Of a DNA stretch of 64,000 nt, positions 30,053-41,989 are shown in pieces. The notes beneath the pieces were generated by a model that was given only the letters and a program-made list of their open reading frames with translations, had not been told where the DNA came from and did not search any database. The position numbers and the translations under genes were made by a program. Location: positions 39,184,001 to 39,248,000 of the forward strand of contig OZ231126.1 of NCBI GenBank assembly GCA_965153355.1. The letters run 5' to 3'. This DNA is from Flaccisagitta enflata. Lineage: Eukaryota; Chaetognatha; Sagittoidea; Aphragmophora. Position 1 is the first letter of the stretch, and every line of letters starts with the position of its first letter.

Positions 30053-30907
30053 CAAAACAAACATAATTTCTTCTTTAGGAACTACGCCGTTGACGATGTT
30101 ATGCCATTGATTCAACGTTTTTCCATCACAACATCCACGATCACGATCGTCGTCTCCATCGTGAGTTTCGTCGCTCGGAATCGCCAAAAACAATGGATCG
30201 ACCCCAAACATCCATCATTGGCTTCACTGGCGCCCATCGCCTGCATGGTTACCACCGCCATCCTCGGCGCGTCGATGCAATGGAGATTTATCTACAGACA
30301 CAACGACGCCAATGGCTTTTGGCAAATACCACATATATTGATATTTTCCGCTCTCAATACCTCGGCCGCCTTTTTTACTACTTTTGTCTTGTGTCAACGA
30401 TACTCGGCCATTCCGTTTTTACGCGGTAGATGTTGGCGAGTGATTCGCACCACGATTCATTTCCTGTTACACGCCTCCAGTTTCGTATTCTTAGTTACAT
30501 GCGGTACGGCGTTTATGGATACCAAACCCGAACGTGGATTTACCTGTCGATCGGTGATGGGGAGAAAAATTTCGCACCGAAATGTCATTTACATGTTTTT
30601 TACGATCATTTTTTGCTTCGGCACCCATTTTATACTCGGTCTGCTTATATTCTCTGGTTGGAGTCTCGCCAGTCTTGTCAGTCCTGTACTCTCTGCCGCT
30701 GTCATTTGCCTGAAAAAAGTAGCCAGCCTGTGTTGTTACTGTCGATCAGATTGGCGAGATTCCATCGTCAAACTACTCGATGAGCTGATGCTATCTGGAG
30801 AGGCGAGAGAGGCAGAGGAGAAAAGGGAGGCGTTGGAAATGGAGAAGTTAAAGGAGGGGTGGAGAGAAAGGCGGTTCAAAAACGCTAGAGCGAGGGATAG
30901 GCGTTGA
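28171..30907 (+). CDS. XK-related protein B, three exons
   Basis: Exons 28171-28979, 29828-29926 and 30079-30907 join in phase (donors AAAAG|GTAACA and TT|GTAAAA; acceptors CATAG and TTTAG) to give 578 residues. Start chosen: the first ATG in frame (MNIEKLFTISL). Residues 5-32 form the first membrane segment with the family pattern TLVDIGSDSYLAFKYW. An unusually long, N-glycosylation-rich loop follows (about 35-185, NNT, NMT, NFT, NKT and NVT). Then come LHFAILTTGWIAAGG and SVQIILLLASPILLGPVIVY. Exon 2 encodes the family core GEVVFESAPQLGTQWISIRY, and exon 3 further membrane segments and a charged Glu/Arg-rich cytosolic tail. Known relatives are membrane proteins, some of them phospholipid scramblases. 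Intron 1 holds a fold-back element and intron 2 a GA microsatellite. Same strand and family as gene A upstream. Confidence 0.85.
29138..29730. mobile_element. Fold-back MITE in intron 1 of XK-related gene B
   Basis: Ends taccccgtgttcaatctc and gagattgaacaccctgta are inverted copies. Arms of more than 250 bases nearly meet in the middle around 29440. The subterminal block tgacgttttttgta lies at about 29239. TA ends and CAGGGTG-type termini are as in its relatives. Confidence 0.85.
29986..30048. repeat. (GA)n microsatellite in intron 2 of XK-related gene B
   Basis: About 28 GA units ending 30 bases before the exon 3 acceptor. Confidence 0.95.
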
Positions 30908-30966
30908 TAATGAGGATCATTCAATTGTGGTGGGAAGGAGGTCTAAGATATCAATTCTGCTGAATT

Positions 30967-31727
30967 TACAGGGCATTCAATCTCATTTGACACGAAAGGA
31001 ACTTTTATTGTGCTAAAACTATTTGACTTTTCACTTTGATTTTTTTCTCAAAAAAGCACTATGTATGACGTTTTTTATATCAAATTTTCATAGGGGTGGG
31101 TCTTGAAATTCAGCAGAAATCCATGTTTGAAGTTACGCAATAAACTCAACAAATAAGGTGGTTTTCTCGCAAATTTTGATTTAAAAAATGCATAAAATTC
31201 AATCTGTTTCAAGCTTCAGACGCTTGATTAAAGTCAAGTGATAAATGCTAAGACCCCAATATTAGAAATAGCAAGGTTTTATCACAGAACAGTGAACTTT
31301 AGGCAAATACTATCAAAATTTTGACAAAAATCATACAAAAACTTAATCAGCGATTGTTTTTTTCCAATAAAAAGGAAAATGGTTGATCATGATAAAATTT
31401 CAAAGAATTGTTTTTCTCAGATACAAAAACTGTAAGAAATTATCTGCCATTCTAGACCAATCTCACATCTGTAGCTCATAGAAATGAGAGCAGTTTAAAG
31501 ATGAAAGGTCAGAACCTCAAAGTTAAACAAAACCTCCCATCTCATCATGACATCTTACACTTTAAAATGGGTTATCTCCTAAACTAATTGACCCAGTACC
31601 ATGAAATTTGGACACAAAAAAACGTCATATGTAGTTCTTTTAGAAGAAAAAAAATCAAACTGAAAAGTTGATTCGTTTTTGCACAGCATAGGTTCTTTTC
31701 GTGTCAAATGAGATTTAGGACCCTGTA
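30967..31727. mobile_element. Fold-back MITE, CAGGG ends
   Basis: Left end tacagggcattcaatctcat and right end atgagatttaggaccctgta are inverted copies, with inner arms tgtcaaatga/tcatttgaca. The block tgacgttttttatatcaa lies near 31067 and inverted near 31620. It is noncoding. Confidence 0.8.
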
Positions 31728-32266
31728 CTTGAATCTGTAAAAAGTAAACAAGCCCAACAGGCCAACAGTCGCCTGCTCCGTTGCACAAATACACTAACCA
31801 TAAGTGCAAAAAAAATGGCCAATTTTTGAAAGGTCTGTAAAAGAACTAGAACTTATCTGAAGATAGCGAAACTCATGACACCTGGAAAGCCCTTCAAAAG
31901 ATCTTTCATTTGAAACTTTTGTGGGACCACCAACTCAATGAATATGCAAATGAGAGCAAGATTAGTCAAAACACTCAATTTTGAAACTGCCCATGGTATT
32001 TTTACAAAGTTCCCTAAAAAATCACAGAAGACGTTGCCCGATATTGATGAAAATTGAATTGATATTTGGGCAAATACGGGTCAACTAGCACCTAAAATTT
32101 CATCAAAATCGATGAAGATCTTCTAACCTTTTTACTCATCTAAAATATTTCAGAAAATCCGAGCGACGAATTCGGCCGTTTTTTCATGAGGTGGCAAATT
32201 AGTTGTTAGCCTTTAATCTGTCATATTTTCTAAAAGAATTGAGAAAAAAGTTGCTACATGGACTCA

Positions 32267-32600
32267 CAGCGGCGTAGGAGGGTTAAGATTTTTAGGACTT
32301 CCACTCCCAATTGGTGTCCGACAAATTCAGTTTCACAATTGAAACCAACTTATAATTCTTACTATGTAACCATAAATATTAGTGATTTCTGCAATTCTTT
32401 AGCAAATAAACAGTAAATTCTTCTTTTTTTTGTTTTCCTTTCCTTCTATTTTTTCCTTTTTTCCTGTTTTCCTTTCCTACCCTTCTTTTTTTCCTTCCTC
32501 CCTTTTTATCTCTTGGTTAATTTAGTGTCCCGACAACTTCAGTGTCCCGACAACAGGGACTTCCATGGAAGTCCCGGAAGTCCCTTCTCCTACGCCGCTG
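32267..32600. mobile_element. hAT-like MITE with 8-bp target duplication
   Basis: Terminal inverted repeats CAGCGGCGTAGGAG (32267) and CTCCTACGCCGCTG (to 32600) match perfectly over 14 bp. They are flanked by tggactca on both sides (32259-32266 and 32601-32608). CAGNGGCGTAG ends plus an 8-bp duplication are hallmarks of hAT transposons. At 334 bp without an ORF it is non-autonomous. Confidence 0.93.
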
Positions 32601-32754
32601 TGGACTCAAATGAAAGATATTTTTGACATCTCTCTACACTACATGAATTTTAGGATGGTTTCAAGAATCTTTTGACCAAAGCATGTGCTCAAAGCTGTTG
32701 AAAAATCGGCCATTTTTATTGCACTTATGGTTACATACATATTCCTTCATTTTT

Positions 32755-32900
32755 TGGGCAGCAGCCCCGAAGCTAAGGGGACAAAGTCCTGTAGAACACA
32801 GGGGGACTTTTGTTTGTTTGTTAGTTCATTCATTCATTCATTCATTCATTCATTCATTCATTCATTCAATCATTCATTCATTCAGACATTCATTCATTTT
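32755..32900 (+). repeat. Family D half copy followed by (ATTC)n
   Basis: gggcagcagccccgaagcta, then gacaaagtcctgtagaacac, is the terminal module of family D (see 55798). It runs into about 18 ATTC units, as in the copies at 35.9 and 55.6 kb. Confidence 0.75.
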
Positions 32901-33279
32901 CAGACAAGAAAAAAACTCGACTGGAATCCTGAAACACGTTTTTCTCCGCGCTCCGTAAAAAAACTACGAAAACGGCAAAAGAACTTTCCGATTTTCTCTC
33001 CAAATTTCTCATGCATATGTAATAAATTCTGCTCTACAACATATCTCAATCTCCACGTTCAACTCTCCCACCTTCATTGTCTTTTTGCCCTAAAACTGTT
33101 TTCTCCCTCAATCAAATCTGAATATTTTTTTTCTCGCCATTTCTTAACCAAAACAATCAAATAAAATCGAAATTCCATTCCACCGTTGACCGAGCGTTCA
33201 TTCCTTTGACACAAACTTTAATTTGGCACTTTGGGACAAAATCGTTTTCTCCAGCCCTTAAGAAATCAAGATAAAGAAA

Positions 33280-34269
33280 ATGCCTCCAAAAAGGAAAGGA
33301 AAACAAATAAATGATGTTGAAACAACCCCAGCTGAAGAGAACAGTATTGAGAATCTGAGAAAGGAATTGTCTCAGGTGAAAAAGATTCAGGTGACAAATT
33401 CTGTTTTTGCTGATATGCGTAAGGAAATTTCATCTGTTGGTGGGAAGGTGGAGGGCTTGATGGAATGTATCACTGAAGAAGTTAACAGCATGGTGTCCAA
33501 GGCTGTTACCAAGGCATTTCTTGACAATGGGGGAATAGCAACTGAAGCAATGAAGAAGCATTGGGCCTCTCACCTTTTAGGCATTGCAAAGGAGCAGGTA
33601 GAAATGAACGAGGGGCAAAACTTGTTGAAGCAAGAAATTAAAAGTCTGGAAGCTCAACTGGCAGCATCTAGAAATTGTTTGGAAGATCAGGATAAAAGAA
33701 TCATGAATGTTGAACGGATGTGGCAGGAAGAAAAGCAAAAGCATGATCAATCATCAAAGGATGATTTTGAAAATTTGAAAGATCTTGTTGCAAAATTAGA
33801 GACAGGAATGGATGAATTAAGAAAAAATTCTGCCGTGGCACCACAAATCCTCTCATCTGCTCCAAATGAATTCCATCTGAGGGAACAAAAAAAGAACAAC
33901 TTGATTATCTTTGGTTTAGGGGAAAGCAGTGAAGCACTAAATGAAGAAGTTGTTGATGACCTTTTTCATGATCTTGGAACTGTTATCACAAGTGATGAAT
34001 ATCAATGCTTCAGAGTTGGAAAGTATAACTGTCAAAATTACCGACCACTTGTCATCAAACTGCCAAATGCCACTATCAAAAGGGATATCTTAGCCAAAGC
34101 AAAAATGCTAAAAGGTAACGAAAAATGGAAAGGAGTGAGCATCACCCATGATTTGACCAAAATGCAGTGTGCTGAAGAGAAAACAAATGAGCTTCTTCTC
34201 CAAAATGAGGCTGTCAAAAGGAATGAAGGCCTCTCACCAGAGGAAAAACTTACCAATAAAGGCGGCTAA
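33280..34269 (+). CDS. LINE ORF1-like protein, 3'-truncated
   Basis: Uninterrupted frame of 329 residues starting at MPPKRKGKQ. Residues about 20-190 predict a long coiled coil. Residues about 205-300 have the pattern of an RRM-like nucleic-acid-binding domain of non-LTR retrotransposon ORF1 proteins: KNNLIIFGLGESSE, CFRVGKYN, RPLVIKLPNATIKRDILAKA and WKGVSITHDLTKMQ. The tail RNEGLSPEEKLTN resembles the start of the next ORF1 segment but breaks off at about 34249. From there the DNA matches another dispersed repeat (aataaaggcggct, also at 50205). So the copy is truncated by, or fused to, that repeat. Function: RNA binding in target-primed reverse transcription in the family; this copy lacks a downstream reverse transcriptase in the window. 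Confidence 0.7.
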   Translation: MPPKRKGKQINDVETTPAEENSIENLRKELSQVKKIQVTNSVFADMRKEISSVGGKVEGLMECITEEVNSMVSKAVTKAFLDNGGIATEAMKKHWASHLLGIAKEQVEMNEGQNLLKQEIKSLEAQLAASRNCLEDQDKRIMNVERMWQEEKQKHDQSSKDDFENLKDLVAKLETGMDELRKNSAVAPQILSSAPNEFHLREQKKNNLIIFGLGESSEALNEEVVDDLFHDLGTVITSDEYQCFRVGKYNCQNYRPLVIKLPNATIKRDILAKAKMLKGNEKWKGVSITHDLTKMQCAEEKTNELLLQNEAVKRNEGLSPEEKLTNKGG

Positions 34270-34835
34270 TCGCCCTAGGAAAAAAGTCGTAAATGCTGAG
34301 AGAAAAAAAAAAAGTTGCGGACAGGTGGACAGGGGCATCCAACCCCCATCCACACCCCAGCCTCAACCTCCACACACAAGCATCTAGACCCCTTGTTTTT
34401 TCCACTTTTCCACTCGGATGGACAAACAGACCAACAGACCGATGGATTGACTGACAGACAAAGCCTCTCATATAGTCTGTAGTTGAAATGAAAGGTAAAC
34501 TGTGCTGCCAGGATGTACAATTATCACCTGAAACATTTCAAAGTTCAATTAGACTTCAACTAAATTGTTTCCTTGTTTTTGAAAAAAATGCGAAAAATGT
34601 GGAAAAACAAAAAAACATTAAAAAAATCATAGCTTTAAAACTATCAATGACACAGAATTCTGCTTGGCGTCATCTGAAATAGGAGAATTAGCTCTTACTT
34701 AGCTTTCAATCTCATGCATAGTGTCATTCGGCCCAAAAAACAGATCAACTTCCCCAAACTCCCCATGAGAAAAGGGGAAAATTGATTTCCCCCGTAGGTC
34801 TCAAAAAGCCGAAGGTATTTTTCGACTTTTTTCCA
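34249..34835 (-). repeat. Composite A+B repeat, inverted
   Basis: Read on the minus strand: family B (ttttccagaca..., then cgccaagcagaattctgtgt, about 34835-34500), then family A (cacttttccactcggatggac and gttggatgcccctgtccacc in complement, to 34312), ending in acgacttttttcctagggcg and agccgcctttattggt (about 34300-34249). The same order of blocks is seen at 49733-50225. Confidence 0.75.
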
Positions 34836-34899
34836 GACAAGAATTTGGAAAGTTGTAAGTGGACGTGGATCAAGAGCTTTGGCTTTTCGGCCACTTTAA

Positions 34900-35720
34900 T
34901 CACAACCGAAGTGGCCCTTATTCCGCAACAACAACAACAATAACAGAAATGACAATGACATTTTTTCGACAAATCAACTTTTTCAACAATAAAATCATCA
35001 CTAATGGGCAAAATAAGTAACATTTCCGTAAAAGAAAAGACAATGACACAACAATGGAAAAAGCCATCCCATAGCGCATGTGTAAAAAAAGCAAACAACA
35101 AAAACAACAATTACAACACCAATCGAAAGAAACATCCCTCAGTGCAGTGCCGGCAGCATGAACATTTCTACCAAATTTTCTACAAGGAATTTTTACCTTG
35201 AAACCATTGGACAATTCAACATTAACAGCCTGCTTCTTTCAGGCCGTTGCCGATGGATTCAATTACGATTGAACAACCACATCAACAGCCACATCTACAA
35301 CAACAATGACAACAACAACAAACAGCAGTATCAACAATCACAGATCAATGACAGTGTCAACGACTGCGTCAATGATGGCGACAGCTGCAGTGACAGCTGC
35401 GGCGACAGCTGTGGCGACAGCTGGGGCGACAGCTGCGGCGAGAGCTGCGGCGAAAGCTGCGGCGACAGCTGCAGCGACAGCTGCGGCAACTGCGGCGGCA
35501 ACAGCGGCGGCAACAGCTGCGGCGATAGCTATGGGACCGCTTTGGCAACAATTACGGCGAAACATATGGAAACAGCAACGGCGATAGCAGCGGAGACACC
35601 AAAAACACCGATGATATCGAAATTATATCAATAATGACAATGACAATGACAACAACAGCAACAAAATAGGCGATATCAGCAACAACAACAATGACAACAT
35701 CAACTTACTGGAATCGATTG
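34900..35720 (+). repeat. (ACA)n-rich DNA flanking a (GCGACAGCTGCG) minisatellite
   Basis: acaacaacaa/aatgacaatgac-rich stretches (about 34926-35130, 35280-35345 and 35635-35700) surround a GC-rich 12-bp array, ggcgacagctgc, from about 35380 to 35530. The array leaves all six frames partly open, so the Ser/Cys/Asp-rich and Ala-rich frames here are artefacts. Confidence 0.8.
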
Positions 35721-35889
35721 GGACTAGCATAATCTAACAATCTAAGCATATCAACTTGTAAAGGCGTGAAGAAAAACAAACAATTTCGGTCAAAGTTTTT
35801 GTACTGGTAGCAACCATTACTTTACTATCTTGCTAAAAACAAGATAGTAATTAAGGACTCTCCACGGGTCTGCTTTGGTTGCTATACTT

Positions 35890-36540
35890 TATATTATTCA
35901 TTCATTTGTTCGTTTGTTCTTTTGTTCGGTCGTTTGTTCGTTTGTTCATTTGTTTGTTCGTTTGTTTGTTCATTTGTTCATTCAGTCATTCGTTCATTCG
36001 TTCCTTTGTTCGTTAATTTGTTTGTTTGTTTGTTTGTTTGTTTGTTTGTTTGTTCGTCCATTCGTCCCCCCCTCATCAGGCCCATCAGGCCTCAAATCTG
36101 GTTTTGGGACCTCAAATCTGGCCTCTCAGGCCTCAAATCTAGCCTCTCAGGCCTCAAATCCGGCCTCTCAGGCCTCAAATCCAACCACTCAGGCCTCAAA
36201 TTAGGCTTCTCAGGCCTCAAATCTAAATTCTCAGGCCTCAAACCTGGCCTTTCGGGCCTCAAATTAGGCCTTTCAGGCCTCAAATCAACTATCTAAGCCT
36301 CAATTTTTGGCTCTCAGGCTTCAAATCAGTCCTCTGACCTTTCAAGCCTTAATCCAGCTATCTCAAGCCTCAAGTCAGCCCTCTCAAGCTTCCGATTGGC
36401 ATTCTCAGGCCTTCTTAGACCTCAGTTTAGGCTCTTGAAGGCCTTGAGTCAGCCCTCTATAGCAACTCATCAACTTCAGGCAGGACGAACAAAGTCCCCC
36501 TGTGTTCTAAAGGACTTTGTCCCCTTCTTGGCCGCTGCCC
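35890..36540 (+). repeat. Family D half copy with minisatellite core
   Basis: (ATTC/GTTT)n DNA to 36060, then about 15 units of a 19-20 bp minisatellite (ctctcaggcctcaaatctgg) to about 36450, then the right terminal module gaacaaagtccccctgtgtt and ggccgctgccc to 36540. The left gggcagcggcc module is missing. Confidence 0.8.
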
Positions 36541-37313
36541 TGCTTCCCCTCACTCCAATTCACAATCACTCAAAGCAGGGCAACAGGTATCGCTGACCAC
36601 ATCTTGCCCTTGGGCGACCTGTTCTCCCTTCCTCCCTTCTTCCCCTCCTCCCTTCCCCCTTCTTTCGTTCCTTTTTTCTTTCCTTGCTTCTTTCCTTACT
36701 CCCTTCCTTTCTTCTATTTCACAACGCAGTTTTCAAATTTTCCAAAATTTTCCACAATGTTCCACAATGTACCTCAAATACACGAAAATACCCAAAAATA
36801 CCCAAAAATACCCAAAACTACCCTTAGAACCTACAGCTATAGAGTAACTCAACGTCATTCTCTTGCCGACAAACTTTCATAAACGTTCTTATGTGAACCA
36901 CAATGCTTATTTGTATCTGTTTCTAATTCTATTCCTATTTTTTTTTTCCTTTGTAACATTGACTTTTATTCGCGTTTCTCTTTTCAATCTGTGCTACACT
37001 TATAATGTGTGAATATAAACCAATCATTGCGCACAGCAGCAAAGCTGCAAAGGAACCCCTTAATATTCCTTAGATGGGTCATGTATCCCGGTGTATGATC
37101 AACAAATGATTGCGAGTGATTGGTTGAATTATTTTTTGTCACTCCGCGCAGATTTTGCCGGGGTCTTATTTGATCAGGATTCAAAAACGAAACAAGTGTA
37201 AAGAAACAGATACCAATTACCGTTGGAAGGTTATGTTTGAAATATTTTCTGTCTATCTATCGGTCATTTTCTCTACCTTTGACTCTGTCTTCTTCTCTTT
37301 CTGTTTTTGCGTC

Positions 37314-37430
<117 letters not shown>

Positions 37431-37589
37431 CAGAGAGCCAGACAGCCAAAAAGATATTCAGTATCTGAGATAAAGAGAGACTATGTCAGAGGCAGAGGCT
37501 CAAATTTTATGCAACTTCCTCTTCCACTTTTACTCAACGCACTGTCGCATGTTGAAGTTGTTTCAATGGATTATAGGTGATGTTGATCT

Positions 37590-37795
37590 TTAACAAGTGA
37601 CGCGGGGTCACAATATCGTTGCGGACGGGTGGGCAGGGGCATCCAACCCTAATCCATACCCCAAGTCCCCCACTCACATGCACAAAAAGCACCAAGAACA
37701 CTCGTTTCCTCACTTTTCGACTTGTGTCCACGGACAGACCGACGGACGGACGGACAAAGCCTCATATAGAGTTGCGTGTCCGCAACTAAAAACCT
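37590..37795 (-). repeat. Dispersed repeat family A copy
   Basis: On the minus strand: gttgcggacacgcaactcta, gtccgtccgtcggtc, gttggatgcccctgccc and tgtgaccccgcgtcactt, in the same order as the copy at 18130. Confidence 0.8.
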
Positions 37796-38071
37796 TCCTT
37801 CTCATAAACCGATCTTCGAAGCTCGGAATCTTTGGCAAACGTTTCAGTTTGCTCAACTAAACAATTTCAGCCAACATGTGTTCAGAAATAGACATGGCCG
37901 GATACTGGATCAATACGTAGGTAGTCGCGTACCAAGTTGAAACCAACCAATATCACCTCTACCTCAGCCATTCCCGTGATTTTAGCGCCACTATAGATAA
38001 ACGACTGGAACATAATTCTTCAAAAAAGCATAATATCACAAGCAAGCATTGCCTTGATATAGTTTACTGTC

Positions 38072-38482
38072 AGTAGCAGTACTGTGCTGCAATGTTTCCG
38101 ATCGGTTTTACACAAACTTCTCAAGACCTACGGCACTGGTCTGCGAAATTCCTCGTCAGAACCACTGAGGGCGTCGATGGAACTCCCCGAGTTTTTCCTT
38201 CGCGCGACTCTGAAAACCATGATTGTTTGTGTTTCGGCTTTCATCATTTATCGCACGGTTCGGCGCCAAGTCAACGACGGAACATGGCGGGAATATGTCG
38301 AGGGAATCATGGAGACCAAATGCATCCAGAAATCTCTCGGATCCTGGAACTCATATAATACTTTGATCGTTGAGTACACAATCCAAAATCAAACTGTAGT
38401 CTGTACAGTTTTAAGTTTTAACAGTCAGAAACCCTTTAACACCTGTCCGGATATTATTGTCCCAGTAGTGTCACAACTTTAG
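38072..38482 (+). CDS. Unassigned exon-like frame with one membrane segment
   Basis: An open stretch with raised GC content (about 38150-38340) ending at TAG 38480-38482. It has no upstream ATG in a good place; the first in frame is at 38177 (MELPEFFLRATLK). It encodes KTMIVCVSAFIIYRTV, a likely membrane helix, then VNDGTWREYVEGIMETKCIQ and a stretch with two N-glycosylation-like sites. I do not recognise the family. The last 40 bases overlap an inverted repeat (38440-38465), so the end of the frame may not be genuine. It may be one exon of a gene whose other exons I could not find. Confidence 0.3.
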   Translation, partial: SSSTVLQCFRSVLHKLLKTYGTGLRNSSSEPLRASMELPEFFLRATLKTMIVCVSAFIIYRTVRRQVNDGTWREYVEGIMETKCIQKSLGSWNSYNTLIVEYTIQNQTVVCTVLSFNSQKPFNTCPDIIVPVVSQL

Positions 38483-39022
38483 ATGCCTTACTACTGCTGG
38501 TGAGTAACAATATAAATCTCTGTTATTTGATGTCAGATGAGTATTTCCTAGTATGTTTTACATTGTTTTTTGTATTTTATCCCATTTTGGTTGCTTCATA
38601 TCAATTTAATCACCCCTTGACCACTAGCCAGCAACGCCCAAGTATAAATCTTTCTATAACTTTGGTTGGAATTTTTAAAGGGTTCACCTTTAAGAAATCC
38701 ATCAAAATCCATGGGCAAATTGAAGAACTTTTCAAAGGCTTTTTAGCCGTGAAATCCGCATCTGAGTATCTATCTTTATACAGATTTGGTAATAATCTGA
38801 AGTTGATTTGGTATTTCTGTTAATTTTACGATGATTTATAAGGGCAATGTTTTTACTGTTTTTGATCTTATTCGATTTTGTATGAAGCAATCCAGGCAAA
38901 ATTCATGAGCAAAATGAAGACTTTTTCAAGCTCTAACCAGTGAAAAAATCTGCATGTTGCTTAATAACCCCGTTTTAATTGGACAGTCGTTTGATTTTGG
39001 GACAATAATATCCGGACAGGTG
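38440..39022. repeat. Fold-back pair, acacctgtccggatattatt
   Basis: A 26-base block starting acacctgtccggatattatt at 38440-38465 is repeated perfectly inverted at 38997-39022. Diverged direct copies of another block (cc/gcaaattgaagaacttttc type) lie between at about 38698 and 38890. Probably a fold-back element with rearranged interior. Confidence 0.65.
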
Positions 39023-39131
39023 TTATAACATCATTTATCTCGAAACACTATTCTTTTTAGCTGGCTTGCATGAATTTTGTGACTCAAATTATTATTTGCA
39101 TAAATTTGCAGGAATATACCACTTAGATTTG

Positions 39132-39492
39132 CCCATTACGCCGATTGCATCCCGGGACCTTGCTGAATAGCTCTTATGCGTCCCCTTCATAATGTGACAC
39201 TCACAATTTCATTTCAAAGGAGCCAATGCGCAGCTCTCTAGCTTGATGGGAACCTTTTTTAGGGTCCATTTAAAGTTTACATTGAAATCAATGAAATAAA
39301 ATCCCCTTAAGAATCCCCTTAAGAAAATCCTTTTATTTTCTTTGTTAATTTCAAATTGAGCCTAAAAAAGGTTCCCATCAGAGTAGCACGCTGCGCATTG
39401 GCTTGTTTGAAATGAAATCGTGAGTGTCACATTATGAGGGGGGCGCACAGGATCGATTCAGCAAAGTCCCGGGACGCAATCGGCGTATTGCC
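39132..39492. mobile_element. Compact fold-back element
   Basis: From gcccattacgccgattgc to gcaatcggcgtattgccc. The arms match inverted through cccgggacctt, tgtgacactca, gccaatgcgcag and gatgggaaccttttttagg. The arms are about 140 bases and the centre about 80 bases. Confidence 0.85.
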
Positions 39493-41989
39493 CACTGCCT
39501 CCACCCGGCCCCCAACAATTGCGCGTGTCATTTGTTTTTAGTATTTAGACATATTTGTTCGTTAGTGAAATAGATTGCGGATCCCGGCGTAAAAACAAAT
39601 GGACAACATTATTCTCACATATATATGAGGTCGGTCGGTCGGTCGGTCGGTCGATCAGTCGGTCAGTCAGTCTGTCCATATTGTAAGTTTTGCAAAGTCG
39701 GTCTTACCAAGCTATTGCTTTATACAACCTGTAAAAAAAGTCTGGTGGAGCTGATTTTTTTTTTGAACAACCGTATTTGCTCCTTTCATCGCCCCCCCCC
39801 TCCATTTAACGCCTCTAACCCTTTTTTTACAGTCAACTATCTAAAACCAGGGAAATCCACATATTGATAAAATTGAAGGTTTTTAGTTGAAGGAGGGCGC
39901 AAATTCGCTTCTTGGCCAAATTTGAATTTTTAAAGCTAACCATTTATGAGGGAGCAATTCACTTTTTGGTAAAACTTGATACTATCTTGGTCAAAATAAG
40001 AGTCCGCCAAGTTCTGTAGCTCAATTCGTTTAGACTCAACAGCAAAAAGAGTAAAATGATATGCCTTGAAGATTTAGGTTAAATTTTTTTTTTTTTTTTG
40101 AAATTTTAGCATTATCATTTGGATACTTCCTGTACATATCAACTAAAGAAGCATATGAAAAATAGGTGATCATTGTAAAGTACTTAAAAAGGGCTTTCAT
40201 TTTCAACCTTGCTGAGCTCATTTGCTCAAATTGTTTAGATTTTATGACAAAATTAGTACAACCCTCTTCAAAAAATCTAAGTGGCAATACCAAATTAAAC
40301 GTTGAGAATCATCCCACACGCAAATCAATGATATTGTTATATGAGACCATAGAAATGGTTGAACATATGAAGAATGGTGATAAAATATGCTGAAATATTT
40401 TTTTGTCATAGGAGAACAAGTTTTACTAATCAACATTTAAAAGAAAATTGCTGAAGTCCATCACAAGGACTCTTAATTTTACCGAGATAGTATATTAAAG
40501 CATTCACAATTCAGCTTTTCACCTCGTTTTTAGGTGCGCCAACGTACCTCTTACACGGCGCACCAATTGGCCTATACCTACTTGGCCTGGTTACTTTATA
40601 TAAACTTTTATATATCAATGCATTTTGGAATACTTAACCTTCATTTGAAATACATTAACAAATTTAAAAATGTTTCGAGTTTTTTTTATTATGATATTGA
40701 GTCGTGAAATCCGTACATGTACTTTTAAAAACTACTTATCAATCTGTTTTTAAAAGTTGTGACTCATGATGCAATCTAGATTGCTATCAGCTCGGCCTTT
40801 ATAGAAGTTTCGGCTTTCGTGACAATAATTAGTGCTCAGGTGTTGTTATTCCGTTTGCATTGCGATAAAACAGATGTCAACTGCCCAGGCCTCATTAAGT
40901 CTCATTAAGTCTCATCTTCAAACAACAAAACCTTTTCACTCACTCACAACTTTTTTGACAGAATGCTTGAAATTGCCATTGCGAGGGTCCATTTTTCTTT
41001 CCCCTATCAAGCTTTAGTCGACTTCCTCCACTACTTAGCTAAACACAATTTTTTTAGACGCGTACTTGCATCTCTTAAAGAGGGTCTGCCCATCCGTCGG
41101 TCCGACCGTCTGTGCGTATGTATGTCCGTCATGCCTTTTCAAAAAAAAAAACACACTGAAAATCAGCGATTTTCAACAAGGGTTATTCCAAAGCCTTTTC
41201 AGACGCATTAAGAGATAGCGCAGCATCTGTTCGTCCATCTCTCCATAAGTCAGGGTGCAATCGAAGACAAAATTTGATCAGTCAAAATGTTTTTTTAGCA
41301 ATATCATAGACGTTGTAAATTCATACATTTTATCAATGAAAAATAATAATTAGTTTGTGTTTAGACTTTTTTAGCATTATAAACCATTTTTGTGTCCAAA
41401 GTTACAGTGAAATATGGGGATAAACATAAAAAAAAAGGAAGTTTTCAAGGAAAATCTTACTTTACAATCTGACATATCTTGGGTAGAATTTTAACCTTGC
41501 ATAGAGATTCAAAAATTGTCATTTTCAAAAACATGGTGTCTTTTTAGAGACTCATAAGACGAGAGCCATATGTTTAGAAATGCAAAATTTTTCATTTAGA
41601 AGCAGAATTATAATTTTACCTAACAACTTTCTGAACTTTTCCTTTCATTTTTTGGAGAAATTTTCATATTTCATTGAATAACTTTGGTCTTTATGAACAT
41701 ATTATAGAAACTTTTTATATTGTAATCATTTTTTTACATTCCAAAAGAAATCAGGAATGCAAATTTTTTTGTTTCAAAACTTGTCACTAACTAGGATAAC
41801 TATATATGATGGCGTTCCTCCGAAGGCAACATTTGTGTTTCAACAGGAGCCAAAGTAAAAAATCAAAATGATTGAATCTGAATGATTAAACTAAAATGAT
41901 CATGGAGATATATCATGATTAATATTTTTTTGCATTACTTGCATTCAAACATGAAAAAAAACAAATGGAGCTAAAATTAATGAAGAAAA
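39493..41989. other. Noncoding AT-rich stretch
   Basis: Contains a (GGTC)n patch at 39628-39670 and a family A-like fragment at 41055-41130 (gacgcgtacttgcatctctt, then catccgtcggtcc). No gene is supported; short frames here lack any recognisable motif. Confidence 0.4.

Noticed and set aside
35158-35634. Asp/Ser/Cys-rich and Ala-rich frames
   Set aside because: They arise from the 12-bp minisatellite, which keeps several frames open on both strands.
36066-36450. CRISPR-like regular repeats
   Set aside because: Units are head-to-tail minisatellite copies without unique spacers, in eukaryotic DNA.
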